Shown here: positions 35,687 through 46,841 of the stretch, in pieces
Layout of the letters: each line of letters opens with the position of its first letter
Numbering within the stretch: the stretch's first letter is position 1
Assembly: GCA_963817735.1 (NCBI GenBank)
Contig: CAWFPP010000006.1
Coordinates: forward strand, 1 to 64,000
Length of the DNA stretch: 64,000 nucleotides
Source of the DNA: Bog-473 sp963817735
GTDB taxonomy: Bacteria > Actinomycetota > Acidimicrobiia > Acidimicrobiales > RAAP-2
Reading direction: 5' to 3'
Program-made: the position numbers and the translations under genes
The notes under the pieces: model-generated
What the model was told of the DNA's origin: nothing
What the model saw: the letters and a program-made list of their open reading frames with translations, nothing else
Database searches by the model: none

Positions 35687-36565
35687 TCACTTGACGGCTC
35701 CGGCCGTGAGGCCGCGCACCAGTTGCTTCTGGAAGATGAGGAGCAGGATCACGAGCGGCACGAAAGCGATGACGGTGCCGGCCAGTGCCACGGGAATGGT
35801 GGACACCTGTGTGCCGAGCAACTGCTTGAGTCCGATCTGCACCGTGTCGAGCGGCGATGTGCCGCCGGTCGACACCAACGGCCACAGGTACTGGTTCCAG
35901 GCGCCGAGGAACGAGAACACGGCTAGGGCGGCGAGGGATGGGCGGGCCAGCGGCACGGCCACCCGGGTCATGAATCTCATGTGCCCGTACCCGTCGAGCT
36001 GGGCGGCCTCCTGCAGGTCGCGCGGGATCTGCAGGAAGGCCTGGCGCAGCAGGAAGATGCCGAACCCGGTGGCGAGGAACGGGATCGACAAACCCGCGTA
36101 CGTGTTGAACCAGTGCAGCGAGGTGATGGTGTCGAGGTTGGTGATGAAGGTCACCTCGAGCGGGATCATCAACGTGGCCAGGCAGAGGGCGAAGAGCGTC
36201 CGCTTGAACGGGAAGGTGAGGAAGGCGAAGGCATAGGCGGCCAGCACCGACGTGACGAGCTGGCCCACCACGATGATCGCCGTCATGATGGCCGAGGTCG
36301 CCATGTACTTCGACACCTGACCCCCGTTCCACGCCGCGCTGTAGTCGTGCCATTGGGGGTTGGTCGGGAAGAGCGGAGGGGGCTGGTGCACGAGCTGGTT
36401 CAGCGGGAGCAGCGAGTTGACGATCGTCATGTAGACCGGGAACAAAATCACTACGGCGCCCGCCGTCAACAGCGTGTAGCTGCCGATGGTGCGCAGCCGG
36501 CGGCGAGGCCTGTGGTGGGGTGCCACCTCCGCCGTGGCCACCGCCTCGAGAACGTCAGCGGGCAT
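35687..36565 (-). CDS. Carbohydrate ABC transporter permease (UgpE/MalG-like)
   Basis: This 292-residue protein has six membrane helices, starting YTLLTAGAVVILFPVYMTIV. The coupling loop is EAAQLDGYGHMRFMTRVAVP (EAA motif), and LLRQAFLQIPRDLQ is typical of MalG/UgpE permeases. The end ...GLTAGAVK is the common C-terminal signature. It overlaps the other permease by 11 bp. Confidence 0.9.
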   Translation of the reverse strand: MPADVLEAVATAEVAPHHRPRRRLRTIGSYTLLTAGAVVILFPVYMTIVNSLLPLNQLVHQPPPLFPTNPQWHDYSAAWNGGQVSKYMATSAIMTAIIVVGQLVTSVLAAYAFAFLTFPFKRTLFALCLATLMIPLEVTFITNLDTITSLHWFNTYAGLSIPFLATGFGIFLLRQAFLQIPRDLQEAAQLDGYGHMRFMTRVAVPLARPSLAALAVFSFLGAWNQYLWPLVSTGGTSPLDTVQIGLKQLLGTQVSTIPVALAGTVIAFVPLVILLLIFQKQLVRGLTAGAVK

Positions 36566-37520
36566 AGTTCACCCGGCGTTCCAAGAGGCGGATCTGCAGG
36601 AGCGTGAGCACCAGCAGGATCAGGAACAGGGCGGTGGCCATGATGGCGGCGGCACCGGCGTTGTTCTCGATCTGCAGCGTGTTGATGATGTTGTAGATGA
36701 GCACGTTGGTGTGCAGGCGTACCGCGTTCTCGTTCCCGATGAGGATGTCGATGGCGCCGAACGCCTGGAAGGCGTAGATGGTGCTGATCACGCCCGCGAA
36801 GAAGAGGGTGGGGGAGAGGAGCGGGACGGTCATGCGCCAGAACCGCGTCCACGGGCCGGCGCCATCGATACGCGCCGCCTCGAGCAGCTCGTCGGGCACC
36901 GACTGCAGGCCGGCCAGCATGATGATGAAGGACAGCCCGAGGAACTGCCAGATCGTGATCAGCGCCACCGCGGGGAGGGCCCACGTGGCACTCTCGAGGG
37001 CGGGCGGGTTCGGGTTGATGCCGAGCCAGGGCAGCAGCCCGACCACCGGGTTGAGCAGCGTTCCGAACACGACCGAAGCGACCGCGACGGAACTGACCAC
37101 CGTGGAGGAGAAGATCACGCGGTAGGCGGCCATGCCCCTGAGCCTGCGGTGCGCCGCCACGGCCAGCGCCAGGCCCGCCAGCAGGCTGATGGGCACCACG
37201 AGGACGACGAAGACCAGGGTCGTGAGGAGGCTCTGGGTGAACTGGGACGACGTGATGGTGGGGATGATCTGGTGCAGCCCGACGTAGTGCGCCGGCAGGC
37301 CGGGCACGGGCGGAGTCTCGTAGAGCATCAGCTTGAAGTTGCGCACGAACGGATAGAAGGAGAAGACCCCGAAGAGCACCATGGCCGGCAGGATCAGGAG
37401 ATAGGCCAGCAGAGCCTGCTTGCGCCGCCGGGAGCGCCCCACGGCCGCGTGCCCGCGGTCCCCGCCCATCGCACCGAGCGGATCCGGCACCAGCGGCGGC
37501 GCCGTGGTGACCGCGGTCAC
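36555..37520 (-). CDS. Carbohydrate ABC transporter permease (UgpA/MalF-like)
   Basis: The protein has 321 residues with six helices after a basic N-terminus (GRSRRRKQALLAYLLILPAM). The EAA loop is LEAARIDGAGPWTRFWRMTV, and LSFIIMLAGLQSVPDELLEA precedes it. It pairs with the UgpE-like permease. The start overlaps the ATPase stop by 4 bp. Confidence 0.9.
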   Translation of the reverse strand: MTAVTTAPPLVPDPLGAMGGDRGHAAVGRSRRRKQALLAYLLILPAMVLFGVFSFYPFVRNFKLMLYETPPVPGLPAHYVGLHQIIPTITSSQFTQSLLTTLVFVVLVVPISLLAGLALAVAAHRRLRGMAAYRVIFSSTVVSSVAVASVVFGTLLNPVVGLLPWLGINPNPPALESATWALPAVALITIWQFLGLSFIIMLAGLQSVPDELLEAARIDGAGPWTRFWRMTVPLLSPTLFFAGVISTIYAFQAFGAIDILIGNENAVRLHTNVLIYNIINTLQIENNAGAAAIMATALFLILLVLTLLQIRLLERRVNYAR

Positions 37521-38644
37521 GCCGGGCCCCCCAGCCGGGCGCCGCCGTCGACGTCGAAGAGGTGGTACGAGGCCGGGTCGGGGTCGACGCCGATGCGTAC
37601 TCCCTCGCCGATCTTCGGCTTGGCCGCGGCGGCGCCCTGGCGCACGATGATCCGTGCGCCCATTTCGGTGTGGCAGATGACATGCGTCTCCGCGCCCAGC
37701 AGCTCCACGATGATCACGGTGGCGGCGATGGCCCCGTCGTCGCTCAGGTGCAGGACCTCGGGCCGCAGGCCGAGCAGGACGTCGGGCCCGGTGCCCCGCA
37801 CGGTGTCCGCCACCTCGACGGGCAGCGGCACCGACGCCCCGGGAAAGGCCACGCTCAAGATGCCGTGTGACGGCGCGCCCGCCCCCTCGGGCGCGCCGCT
37901 CTCCACGAGCATGCCCTCCAGGAGGTTCATGCCGGGGCTCCCGAGGAAGTGCGCCACGAACGAGTTGGCCGGCCGCGCGTAGAGCGCCTCAGGCGCGGCG
38001 ACCTGCTGCAGCTTCCCGTCACTCATGACCGCGATGCGGTGGCCCATCGTCATGGCCTCCACCTGATCGTGGGTCACGTAGAGCGTGGTGGTCGCGAGCC
38101 GCGCCTGCAGCTCGACGATGTCGGCCCGGGTCTGGACGCGCAGCGCGGCGTCGAGGTTCGACAGCGGCTCGTCCATGAGGAACACGAGGGGCTCGCGCAC
38201 GATGGCCCGGGCCAGTGCCACCCGCTGGCGCTGGCCGCCCGAGAGCTGGCCCGGCTTGCGGTCGAGCAGCGTGGAGAGCCCCAGGGTCTCGGCGGCCCGC
38301 CTGACCTTGGCCAGGCGCTCTTCCTTCTCGACCCCGCGCTGGCGCAGCGGGAACTCGATGTTCTTGGCCACCGTCAGGTGCGGGTACAGCGCGTAGCTCT
38401 GGAAGACCATGGCGACGTCGCGGTCCTTGGGGTCGACGTCGTTCACCTCACGCTCGCCGATGGAGACCGTGCCGGCGGTCACCTCCTCGAGACCGGCCAC
38501 CATGCGCAGCGCGGTCGTCTTGCCGCAGCCCGACGAGCCGAGGAGCACCAGGAGCTCCCCGTCCGCGACTTGCAACGTCAGGTCGTCGACCGCGGTGGTG
38601 TCGCCGAACCGTTTGGTGACGCCGTCGAAGCTGACCTGTGCCAA
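37517..38644 (-). CDS. Carbohydrate ABC transporter ATPase (UgpC/MsmK-like)
   Basis: The protein has 375 residues from TTG 38644, chosen because GAAGGAG lies five bases ahead; GTG 38677 would add eleven residues with no ribosome site. It has LLGSSGCGKTTALRMVAGLE, MVFQSYALYPHLTVAKNIEF, GQLSGGQRQRVALARAIV, VFLMDEPLSNLDA and LYVTHDQVEAMTMGHRIAVM. The C-terminal MOBE/TOBE regulatory domain has VLLGLRPEVLHL. This type of ATPase often serves several sugar importers. It is the first gene of the operon. Confidence 0.9.
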   Translation of the reverse strand: MAQVSFDGVTKRFGDTTAVDDLTLQVADGELLVLLGSSGCGKTTALRMVAGLEEVTAGTVSIGEREVNDVDPKDRDVAMVFQSYALYPHLTVAKNIEFPLRQRGVEKEERLAKVRRAAETLGLSTLLDRKPGQLSGGQRQRVALARAIVREPLVFLMDEPLSNLDAALRVQTRADIVELQARLATTTLYVTHDQVEAMTMGHRIAVMSDGKLQQVAAPEALYARPANSFVAHFLGSPGMNLLEGMLVESGAPEGAGAPSHGILSVAFPGASVPLPVEVADTVRGTGPDVLLGLRPEVLHLSDDGAIAATVIIVELLGAETHVICHTEMGARIIVRQGAAAAKPKIGEGVRIGVDPDPASYHLFDVDGGARLGGPA

Positions 38645-38740
38645 CGTGTCTCCTTCGGGCGGCCCGCCCGCGGCCACGCATCATCGGTGACCGCACGGTA
38701 GCCAAAACACCGGGTCGTGGGCGGGAATGCCGAGTCGGCC

Positions 38741-39067
38741 TCAGCTGGCCGGGATCTTCCACCCCATCGACTCGGCGATCTCCTTGCAGGTGGGACACAG
38801 GCCGTAGCGCCGCGGGTCCCGTCCCGGCACCCATTGTTTGCCGCAGAGGGCGCGTACCGCGGTGCCGTTGACGATGCCCTCCACCACGCTCGGACCGGCC
38901 GAGACGAACTTGCCTTTTCTCCTGCCCTTGTTGGGCGTGTACCCCTCCAGGACGATGTGGGCCATGCGGTCGTGGTCGCCCTCGTCGAGGTCGGGGTCAG
39001 GTCGGGCCGGGGCGAGAGTCGTACCCCCCGCTGCGCCGGGGACGGGAGCTGTCTCCGTACTGCTCAC
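38741..39067 (-). CDS. DUF3039 protein
   Basis: The protein has about 108 residues from GTG 39067; a longer frame to 39175 is possible but has an unlikely N-terminus. The core DHDRMAHIVLEG..., then GIVNGTAVRALCGKQWVPGR and LCPTCKEIAE matches the actinobacterial DUF3039 family, with one Cys in LCGK and a CPTC pair that suggest zinc binding. The function is unknown. It is divergent from lon. Confidence 0.8.
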   Translation of the reverse strand: MSSTETAPVPGAAGGTTLAPARPDPDLDEGDHDRMAHIVLEGYTPNKGRRKGKFVSAGPSVVEGIVNGTAVRALCGKQWVPGRDPRRYGLCPTCKEIAESMGWKIPAS

Positions 39068-39280
39068 TACCTCAGCGTATGTCCTGGGCAGCCGGACCGG
39101 TCGTCCTTTCGGCCTCCCACCAGGGGTGCGACCCCGTCCGGGGCAGCCCCACTTCCTCCTATGCTTGGAGGCCAACCATTACGGGATTACAGCGGGCCCA
39201 CCAGGGAACGGCCGGTCGGGAATGACCTTCCCACCCAAATGGTTGACCAGTCAGAGGAATTGGAACCCGAAGGGAACCTG

Positions 39281-41653
<2,373 letters not shown>

Positions 41654-41663
41654 GGCCGGGCAA

Positions 41664-41698
41664 ACTGGGTCAGGCCCACGAGTTGGGTCTGGCCCAGT
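41664..41698 (+). terminator. Imperfect hairpin after lon
   Basis: ACTGGGTCAGGCCCA pairs with TGGGTCTGGCCCAGT across a short loop, with two mismatches, 11 bp after the lon stop. No U-tract follows, so it may act as a weak or Rho-assisted terminator, or limit read-through into the DUF2630 gene 36 bp on. Confidence 0.4.
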
Positions 41699-41733
41699 CT
41701 CACCGGCATTGGGACCCTCGATCGGAGCTGACA

Positions 41734-41976
41734 GTGGACGACCAGGACATTGTGGAACGCATCACCCAGCTGGCCGCCGAAGAGCAGCAGCTCGAGGAGG
41801 CGCACGTGGGGGAAGGGCTCAGCGACGACGAGCTGAAGCGCAAGCACGAGCTCGAGGTCGCCTTGGACCAGTTGTGGGACGTCCTGCGGCAGCGCCGCGC
41901 CAAGCGGCACGCCGGCCAGGACCCCGACGCCGCCCAGGAGCGCTCGGCCGGCACCGTCGAGGGGTACCTGCAGTAG
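41734..41976 (+). CDS. DUF2630 protein
   Basis: This 80-residue protein starts at GTG 41734. It is entirely helical and charged: DDQDIVERITQLAAEEQQLE, then LKRKHELEVALDQLWDVLRQ and RRAKRHAGQDPD, which matches the small actinobacterial DUF2630 family. It is probably a coiled-coil cytoplasmic protein of unknown role. It follows lon in the same direction and converges on the epoxide-hydrolase-like gene with 3 bp between. Confidence 0.8.
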   Translation: MDDQDIVERITQLAAEEQQLEEAHVGEGLSDDELKRKHELEVALDQLWDVLRQRRAKRHAGQDPDAAQERSAGTVEGYLQ

Positions 41977-41979
41977 GGA

Positions 41980-42450
41980 TCAGTCGGCGGGCATCTGCCG
42001 GTTGAGCGACGGGGACACGAGCCCGGCGAGGCCGCGCAGGTTGCCGATCGTCACGTCCAACCAGTCGAACGAATCGCGCCACAGAGTGATCCGCCCGTCC
42101 TCGCCCACGACGAAGCGGCCGTAGACCCAGAAGCGCGTGGCGAAACGGCCGAAGTTGAGCTCGTCGATCCGGTCCGTGAGCACGACGTCGCCTTCGCTGG
42201 CCACGTGATTGAAGTGGACGTTGAAGCCCATCCTCCCGGGCCGCAGCCACGGGCGAGCGATGCGCTCCAGCCGGTCCCGGCCCCTGATGGTAGGCAGGGA
42301 CACATTGACGTAGAGGAGGTCGTCGGCCACAAGGTCGAGCGCCGCGTCGACGTCGAAGGCGGCGAGGGCGCGCAGGAATCGCACCACCACGTCGGCGGGC
42401 TCGGCGGCCGGGTGCGCTGCGGGGGGCTCGGGACTCTGCAGGGTCGTCAT
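41980..42450 (-). CDS. Limonene-1,2-epoxide hydrolase family protein
   Basis: The protein has 156 residues from ATG 42450. The fold is SnoaL/NTF2-like. LEH catalytic features are visible: Tyr and Asn in LLYVNVSLP, the Arg-x-Asp pair in LTDRIDELNF and the last Asp in LWRDSFDW. Family members open epoxides by adding water; mycobacterial EphG is similar. The real substrate is unknown. The start overlaps the end of the large membrane-protein gene by 4 bp, so the two are co-translated. Confidence 0.75.
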   Translation of the reverse strand: MTTLQSPEPPAAHPAAEPADVVVRFLRALAAFDVDAALDLVADDLLYVNVSLPTIRGRDRLERIARPWLRPGRMGFNVHFNHVASEGDVVLTDRIDELNFGRFATRFWVYGRFVVGEDGRITLWRDSFDWLDVTIGNLRGLAGLVSPSLNRQMPAD

Positions 42451-44714
42451 GGCTCCCCATTGTCCCCTCGCTGTGCCCCGCCGTCGACCGCCGCCCGCCG
42501 TGTCCGGCGCCACACCAGGGGTGCAACGGCCACACCCACGAGGACCACGAGCGCCAGCGCGAACAGTGCGTCGTAGGACCCGTACCCGTCGTAGGTGAAC
42601 GACACCGTGTGCACACCCGGGCCCACCACGACGCCGACCAGGGCGGGCGCCACCATCACGGTCGGAGTCGGGCGGGCGTTCACGGTGGCGTGCCACCCAG
42701 GGTCGTAGGAGGCGCTGAGGACCACCGTGGCCCGTCGCGTCGTGTGCACGACGGCGCGCGCGGCGCCGTTCTGCAGGTCGGCATGCTCGGTGACGACACG
42801 GCCGGGCGATCCCTGCAGGGACGAGGCGTCGGACGCGGTCGGGGTCGACGCCTGCTGCCCGTTGAAGGCCACCGTGAGGTCTCGCTGCTCGTTGAGGAGC
42901 GGTGATTCGAGAAGTGTCGTGCTCTGCGAGCCGACGTCGGCCCGGGTCGCCGTCAGTGTGCCCGTCGTGTCGTAGACATGGATGTAGCCGGTGTGGGGGA
43001 GCGCCCACAGGCAGTAGTCCCCCGAGCAGCCCACCTTGTCCGCCTCGACCGGCGCTGCCATGTCGGCCGGCGTGATGATGTAGCCGATGCCGAAGAGCGG
43101 GTAGTCGCCCGGGTTGGTCTCGTCGAAGAAGTACTCGGGATCGGTCATGAGCGACGCCGTGCGCAAGGTGTAGCCGACCTCGTCGATGTCCTTGCTCTCC
43201 AGGTACTTGAAGACGGGGACGGCACCCACGAGAAAGTCGTTGCCCCAGTTCGTCGGCGCTCCGGCATAGACGCGCCCGTTGGGGTGGGCGCGCACATAGG
43301 CCAACAACCGGTCGATCTGGGGATCCTGCTGCGCGTCGGCGTCCGCCTGCAGGCCGATGTTGGTCGCGTTGTGGGCGTCGTAGGTGTCCATGCTGCTCCA
43401 GGCCGGGGCGAGGACGATGATCAGCGCAACGATGCACAACCCGGCCACGATGCCGCGCCCGGCCGGCTGCGCCGCCCAGCCGCGGCGCTCCTCGGGGAGC
43501 AGCGCCAACGCCTCCCGGAGGACGAGCTGCCCGAGGAAGACGAGGCCGATGCCGGCCAACAGGATGCCCGACAGCTGCACGCCCATTTGGAAGCGCCGGA
43601 TGAAGATGTCGCTGCTGCCGGGGACGATGTCGTAGAGGCTCCCGAAGGTCGTGCGCCCGAACGTCATGAGCAGCGTGACCACCCAGATGACGACGAGGGC
43701 CCGGCCGGCCACGAACGAGCGCCAGCGGGCGATGCACACGCCGATCCCGACGGCCACGAGAATCGTGATGACGGGCAACCAGGGCAGCCAGTGGTTGTTG
43801 TCGTAGAGGTTCCCGCTCACCAGCCACGACAAGACCTGTCGCGCGCCGTAGCCGTTTTCGAGCCCGGTGCCCTCCAACACCTGGTTGCGCGCCGCCCAGT
43901 GGGACTGCTGCAGCAGGGGGACGATGACCCAGGCCGACGCCAGCACGGCCGCCGCGCCGAGCAGCACGGCGCGCCCGAGGCGGCGCCACAGGTCCGACGG
44001 CACCAAGAAGGGCCACACCACGAGTGGCACGAAGGCCAGGTAGCCGGTCTCGTAGTGCAGCGCGACGGTCAGCATGATGAACAGGACGGCTCCGAACGCG
44101 CCACGCCGCGACGACAGTGCCCGGTACGTGAAGCCCCACGCCAGGGGGAGCGTCCACGAGGCCCACAGCTGAGTCCACACTCCGTAGCCGACCCAGACGT
44201 AGGCCTTGGTCTCGTAGCCGATGCCGGCGGCCGAGGCGAGGAATGGCGCCACTGCCGCCGCCGCGGCGGCGGTCCAGCGGCTCAGGCCGAAGAGCCGACC
44301 GCTCCAGTAGACGGCGATCGGCCACAGGGCCAGCAAGAGATAGAGGGACCAACGGAACACCATGTCGGGGTTCTCGACCGTGCCGATGAGGCCCGAGATC
44401 ATGGACGGCAGGCTCTGGTAATGGAGGAATTGGGGCGAGCCGAGCCCGAGATAGGGGAACCAGCTCGTCAGCGGGAGATGCCCCGTGCTGATGCGGGCGG
44501 CGGCGGCGCGCACCATCTGCTCGTGCAGGGAGCTGTCATCGAGGTAGGGCACGGTGCGCAGCTCGGGCCGCAGCTCCCACAGGCCCCAGGCCAGGGACAG
44601 GGCGACCAGGACCCAGGGGCCGAACCACGCGGCAGATCTGCCGTGCCGGGTGGCCGCCGGCACCTGGGGCACCGGCGCAGAGGATCCGGGCGTCTCCTCC
44701 TCGACCATGGTCAC
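42447..44714 (-). CDS. Large polytopic membrane protein (YfhO/PTPS-related, GT-C-like)
   Basis: The protein has 755 residues. About 12 helices fill residues 30-430, with the first loop carrying PYLDDSSLHEQM and LTSWFPYLGLGSPQFLHYQS, the acidic-rich luminal loop typical of GT-C-like and YfhO-like proteins. A soluble extracytoplasmic region spans roughly 430-710 (GRVYAGAPTNWGNDFLVG, then FFDETNPGDYPLFGIGYIIT and a beta-rich part ending SASYDPGWHATVNARPTPTV). One last helix closes the protein. The SYDPGWHA(T/W)VNG element is typical of YfhO-like proteins linked to lipoglycan or teichoic acid glycosylation. A lipid-linked sugar transfer role is likely but unproven. Confidence 0.7.
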   Translation of the reverse strand: MTMVEEETPGSSAPVPQVPAATRHGRSAAWFGPWVLVALSLAWGLWELRPELRTVPYLDDSSLHEQMVRAAAARISTGHLPLTSWFPYLGLGSPQFLHYQSLPSMISGLIGTVENPDMVFRWSLYLLLALWPIAVYWSGRLFGLSRWTAAAAAAVAPFLASAAGIGYETKAYVWVGYGVWTQLWASWTLPLAWGFTYRALSSRRGAFGAVLFIMLTVALHYETGYLAFVPLVVWPFLVPSDLWRRLGRAVLLGAAAVLASAWVIVPLLQQSHWAARNQVLEGTGLENGYGARQVLSWLVSGNLYDNNHWLPWLPVITILVAVGIGVCIARWRSFVAGRALVVIWVVTLLMTFGRTTFGSLYDIVPGSSDIFIRRFQMGVQLSGILLAGIGLVFLGQLVLREALALLPEERRGWAAQPAGRGIVAGLCIVALIIVLAPAWSSMDTYDAHNATNIGLQADADAQQDPQIDRLLAYVRAHPNGRVYAGAPTNWGNDFLVGAVPVFKYLESKDIDEVGYTLRTASLMTDPEYFFDETNPGDYPLFGIGYIITPADMAAPVEADKVGCSGDYCLWALPHTGYIHVYDTTGTLTATRADVGSQSTTLLESPLLNEQRDLTVAFNGQQASTPTASDASSLQGSPGRVVTEHADLQNGAARAVVHTTRRATVVLSASYDPGWHATVNARPTPTVMVAPALVGVVVGPGVHTVSFTYDGYGSYDALFALALVVLVGVAVAPLVWRRTRRAAVDGGAQRGDNGEP

Positions 44715-44736
44715 GGGGCACCATGATGCCTAGTCC

Positions 44737-46515
44737 TCAGACCGGTGTCTGATCGCGTTGCAGGACCCGGAGGAGCTCCTCGTACGGGCCGAGCAGGAAC
44801 GCGGTGTCGCCAGCGGCGAAGACGGTGCCGCGACGGGGCGGGTGCTCCAGCACGCCGTCGGCGGCGCGGCTGAGGGCGATGACGCGGGTCCTCGACGAAA
44901 GATCCTGCATGGAGAGCCCCTGCAGCCCGCCGTTAGGGGCGACGGTGAGACCGGCGACCAGGAAGGGCTGCTGGTCGACGTAGAACGTGCTGAGGACGTC
45001 GAGCCCGAGGGCGGCGCCGACGAACCAGGGTGCGGCCAAGGCCGAGGTGGAGCGGACGTGCTGGAAGCCGAAGCTGCGCTCCATCATGTGCGCGAGCTCG
45101 CGGTCGAAGACGCGCAGCACCACAGGGACGTCGTCCCAACGCTCGCCCAGCGACTCGCGTACGGAGAGCCCCGTCTCGATGTTCGTCAGGTCGGCGCTGG
45201 TCAACACGGCGACGGCCTTGGCGTCCGCGATGTTGACCATGCGGTGCGTCTGCGACTGCGTGGCGTCGGCGATGACGACTGGCGCCCCGAGCGCGCGGGC
45301 CTGGGCCAAGTACCGGTTGTCGGCGTCGCGTTCGATGACGACCACGGCCTCGCCTTCGGCCACGAGGCGACGCACGACGCTGATGCCGACCGCGCCGAGG
45401 CCGATGACGATCACGTGGTCCACCATCCCGGGCACCTGGCGCCTGCCGAGCGACCGCTCGATGCGGCGGCTCACCAGGATGTTGGTGAAGAGCGCGAACG
45501 CGGTCGACACGAGGGCCACCCCCGAGAGGATCAGGACGATCGCGCAGACGATGAGCCACGGGCTCTGGTGGGAGAAGCTGTAGTCCCCGTAGCCGACGGT
45601 CGCCACAGTCTCCACGGTGAAGTACAGGGAGGAGAGGAAGCCGAGGTGGGAGTGGGCGCCGTCGGGGCGGAAGGTGTAGTGCAGCACGATCGTTGCCACC
45701 ACAATGAGCGCGAGCAGCGCGGTGGCCACGACGGCCAGTGCCCGGTTGCCCTCTTCGAGTGCGATGCCGACCTGCAGCCTGATGCGGCGGGCCAACCCGA
45801 CGGACCGTGTCGGGCCGCGGGCAGGCCGGACCGTGGAGATCCCCATACGCTGCAGCTCGTCCACCGTGCCCAGGACAGCGACGCGATCCTTCATGCGGAG
45901 CGGGTGATCGCGGCCGGGGCACATCTCCATGGGCTCGCCGCCGGAGGGCATGATTGCCACGGGGGCCAGGTGTCCGAAGTGGGCGCGGAAGGTGTCGCGC
46001 ATGTTCTCTCCCGAGCCGACGATGAGCTGCACCACGGCGAAGTCGATCCCCGCCAGCTCAATGGCGTGAGACGGCCGGAGCAGGCAGGCCTCGACGAAGG
46101 ACGGCGCAGCCAACGACGCGACGTCCAGCACGCTGCCGGGGCCCGAGACCCGTTCCAGTGCGCGGGCCACCGACGGGTTGGCCAGTTGGACCACGAGGGG
46201 CAGGCCCGGGCGGATCTCCCTGATCCGCAGTGCCGTCTCGAGGGTGTGGATCTCGTCGATCTCCACGCAGACCACGGCCGCTGCCCGCGCCAGACCGGCC
46301 TCTTCGAATCCTTCCCCCCGGTGGGCATGGCGCCGGACGTGGGGGACACCCCAGTCGTCGAGGGTCCGCCACCGCCGCGGATCAGCGTCATCATCGATCA
46401 CGACGACCGGGGTACCGCTGAGCGAGAATTGCTCGACGGCACGCAGCCCCACGCCCTGCAGGCCACAGACGATCACGTGGCCCTGCATGCTCTCCGGCTC
46501 CACGAAATCCATCAA
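44737..46515 (-). CDS. Potassium channel protein with two TrkA/RCK-type NAD-binding modules
   Basis: The protein has 592 residues. An N-terminal Rossmann module (HVIVCGLQGVGLRAVEQFSL) with its TrkA-C-like half covers residues 12-230. A two-helix channel follows (RALAVVATALLALIVVATIV), with the selectivity filter VATVGYGDYS at 305-314 and then VCAIVLILSGVALVSTAFAL. A second Rossmann module starts at HVIVIGLGAVGISVVRRLVA (367-386) and ends in a TrkA-C-like fold. Acidic residues at the strand-2 ends (VVIDDDAD, VVIERDAD) favour NAD binding. It should gate K+ flux in response to ligands. It stands alone. Confidence 0.85.
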   Translation of the reverse strand: MMDFVEPESMQGHVIVCGLQGVGLRAVEQFSLSGTPVVVIDDDADPRRWRTLDDWGVPHVRRHAHRGEGFEEAGLARAAAVVCVEIDEIHTLETALRIREIRPGLPLVVQLANPSVARALERVSGPGSVLDVASLAAPSFVEACLLRPSHAIELAGIDFAVVQLIVGSGENMRDTFRAHFGHLAPVAIMPSGGEPMEMCPGRDHPLRMKDRVAVLGTVDELQRMGISTVRPARGPTRSVGLARRIRLQVGIALEEGNRALAVVATALLALIVVATIVLHYTFRPDGAHSHLGFLSSLYFTVETVATVGYGDYSFSHQSPWLIVCAIVLILSGVALVSTAFALFTNILVSRRIERSLGRRQVPGMVDHVIVIGLGAVGISVVRRLVAEGEAVVVIERDADNRYLAQARALGAPVVIADATQSQTHRMVNIADAKAVAVLTSADLTNIETGLSVRESLGERWDDVPVVLRVFDRELAHMMERSFGFQHVRSTSALAAPWFVGAALGLDVLSTFYVDQQPFLVAGLTVAPNGGLQGLSMQDLSSRTRVIALSRAADGVLEHPPRRGTVFAAGDTAFLLGPYEELLRVLQRDQTPV

Positions 46516-46602
46516 CGCATGTTGTCGGCCCGGATCGGCGTGGAGGTTGCTGCAGCGTTAAATGTCGGCTCTCGCGCTCAACCTGGGCTAGAACCCCACC
46601 TT

Positions 46603-46675
46603 GGGGCTGTAGCTCAGTGGTCAGAGCAGGGGACTCATAATCCCTGGGTCGTGGGTTCGATCCCCACCAGCCCCA
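46603..46675 (+). tRNA. tRNA with CAT anticodon (Met; Ile2 possible)
   Basis: The 73-nt cloverleaf has acceptor GGGGCTG pairing with CAGCCCC, D-arm GCTC...GAGC, anticodon stem GGGA/TCCC around CTCATAA, and T-arm GTGGG TTCGATC CCCAC. The discriminator base is A and no CCA is encoded. The CAT anticodon means elongator Met, initiator Met or lysidine-modified Ile. The acceptor starting with a G-C pair excludes a typical initiator; I favour elongator Met. Confidence 0.9.
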
Positions 46676-46693
46676 CGAATGCGGTCGATCCGT

Positions 46694-46711
46694 CGGGCGG
46701 AACGCCGCCCG
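46694..46711 (+). terminator. GC-rich hairpin after the tRNA
   Basis: CGGGCGG, AACG loop, CCGCCCG is a perfect seven-pair stem 19 bp after the tRNA, followed by GATTTGCT. It is a likely intrinsic terminator with a weak U-tract. Confidence 0.55.
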
Positions 46712-46792
46712 GATTTGCTCCACCAAAACCTGGGTAGTAAGGCCTCCGTTGCAAATCTGCGCAAGAGATGAGCGCCTCCCGTGTTCATCACG

Positions 46793-46829
46793 TAGCAAGT
46801 CGCCTACGGACAGGGGAAGTCCGTGGCTA
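46793..46829 (+). promoter_or_regulatory. Structured 5' leader hairpin of the GH26-like gene
   Basis: ACGGAC (46806-46811) pairs with GTCCGT (46819-46824) around AGGGGAA, and TAGC (46793-46796) pairs with GCTA (46826-46829) outside it. The structure ends two bases before the strong ribosome-binding site GGGGAGGG. It could influence translation; it matches no riboswitch class I know. Confidence 0.35.
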
Positions 46830-46841
46830 GGGGGAGGGACC

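Noticed and set aside
46603..46675. tRNA as an integration site for the nearby genes
   Set aside because: No integrase gene and no duplicated tRNA 3' end are seen in the window.
42978..46737. Long plus-strand frames under the membrane protein and potassium channel genes
   Set aside because: They show no domain or codon signal and are shadows of the minus-strand genes.
46738..46840. Known riboswitch (cyclic-di-GMP, cyclic-di-AMP or cobalamin) before the GH26-like gene
   Set aside because: Hairpins are present, but none of the conserved core sequences of these classes can be found.
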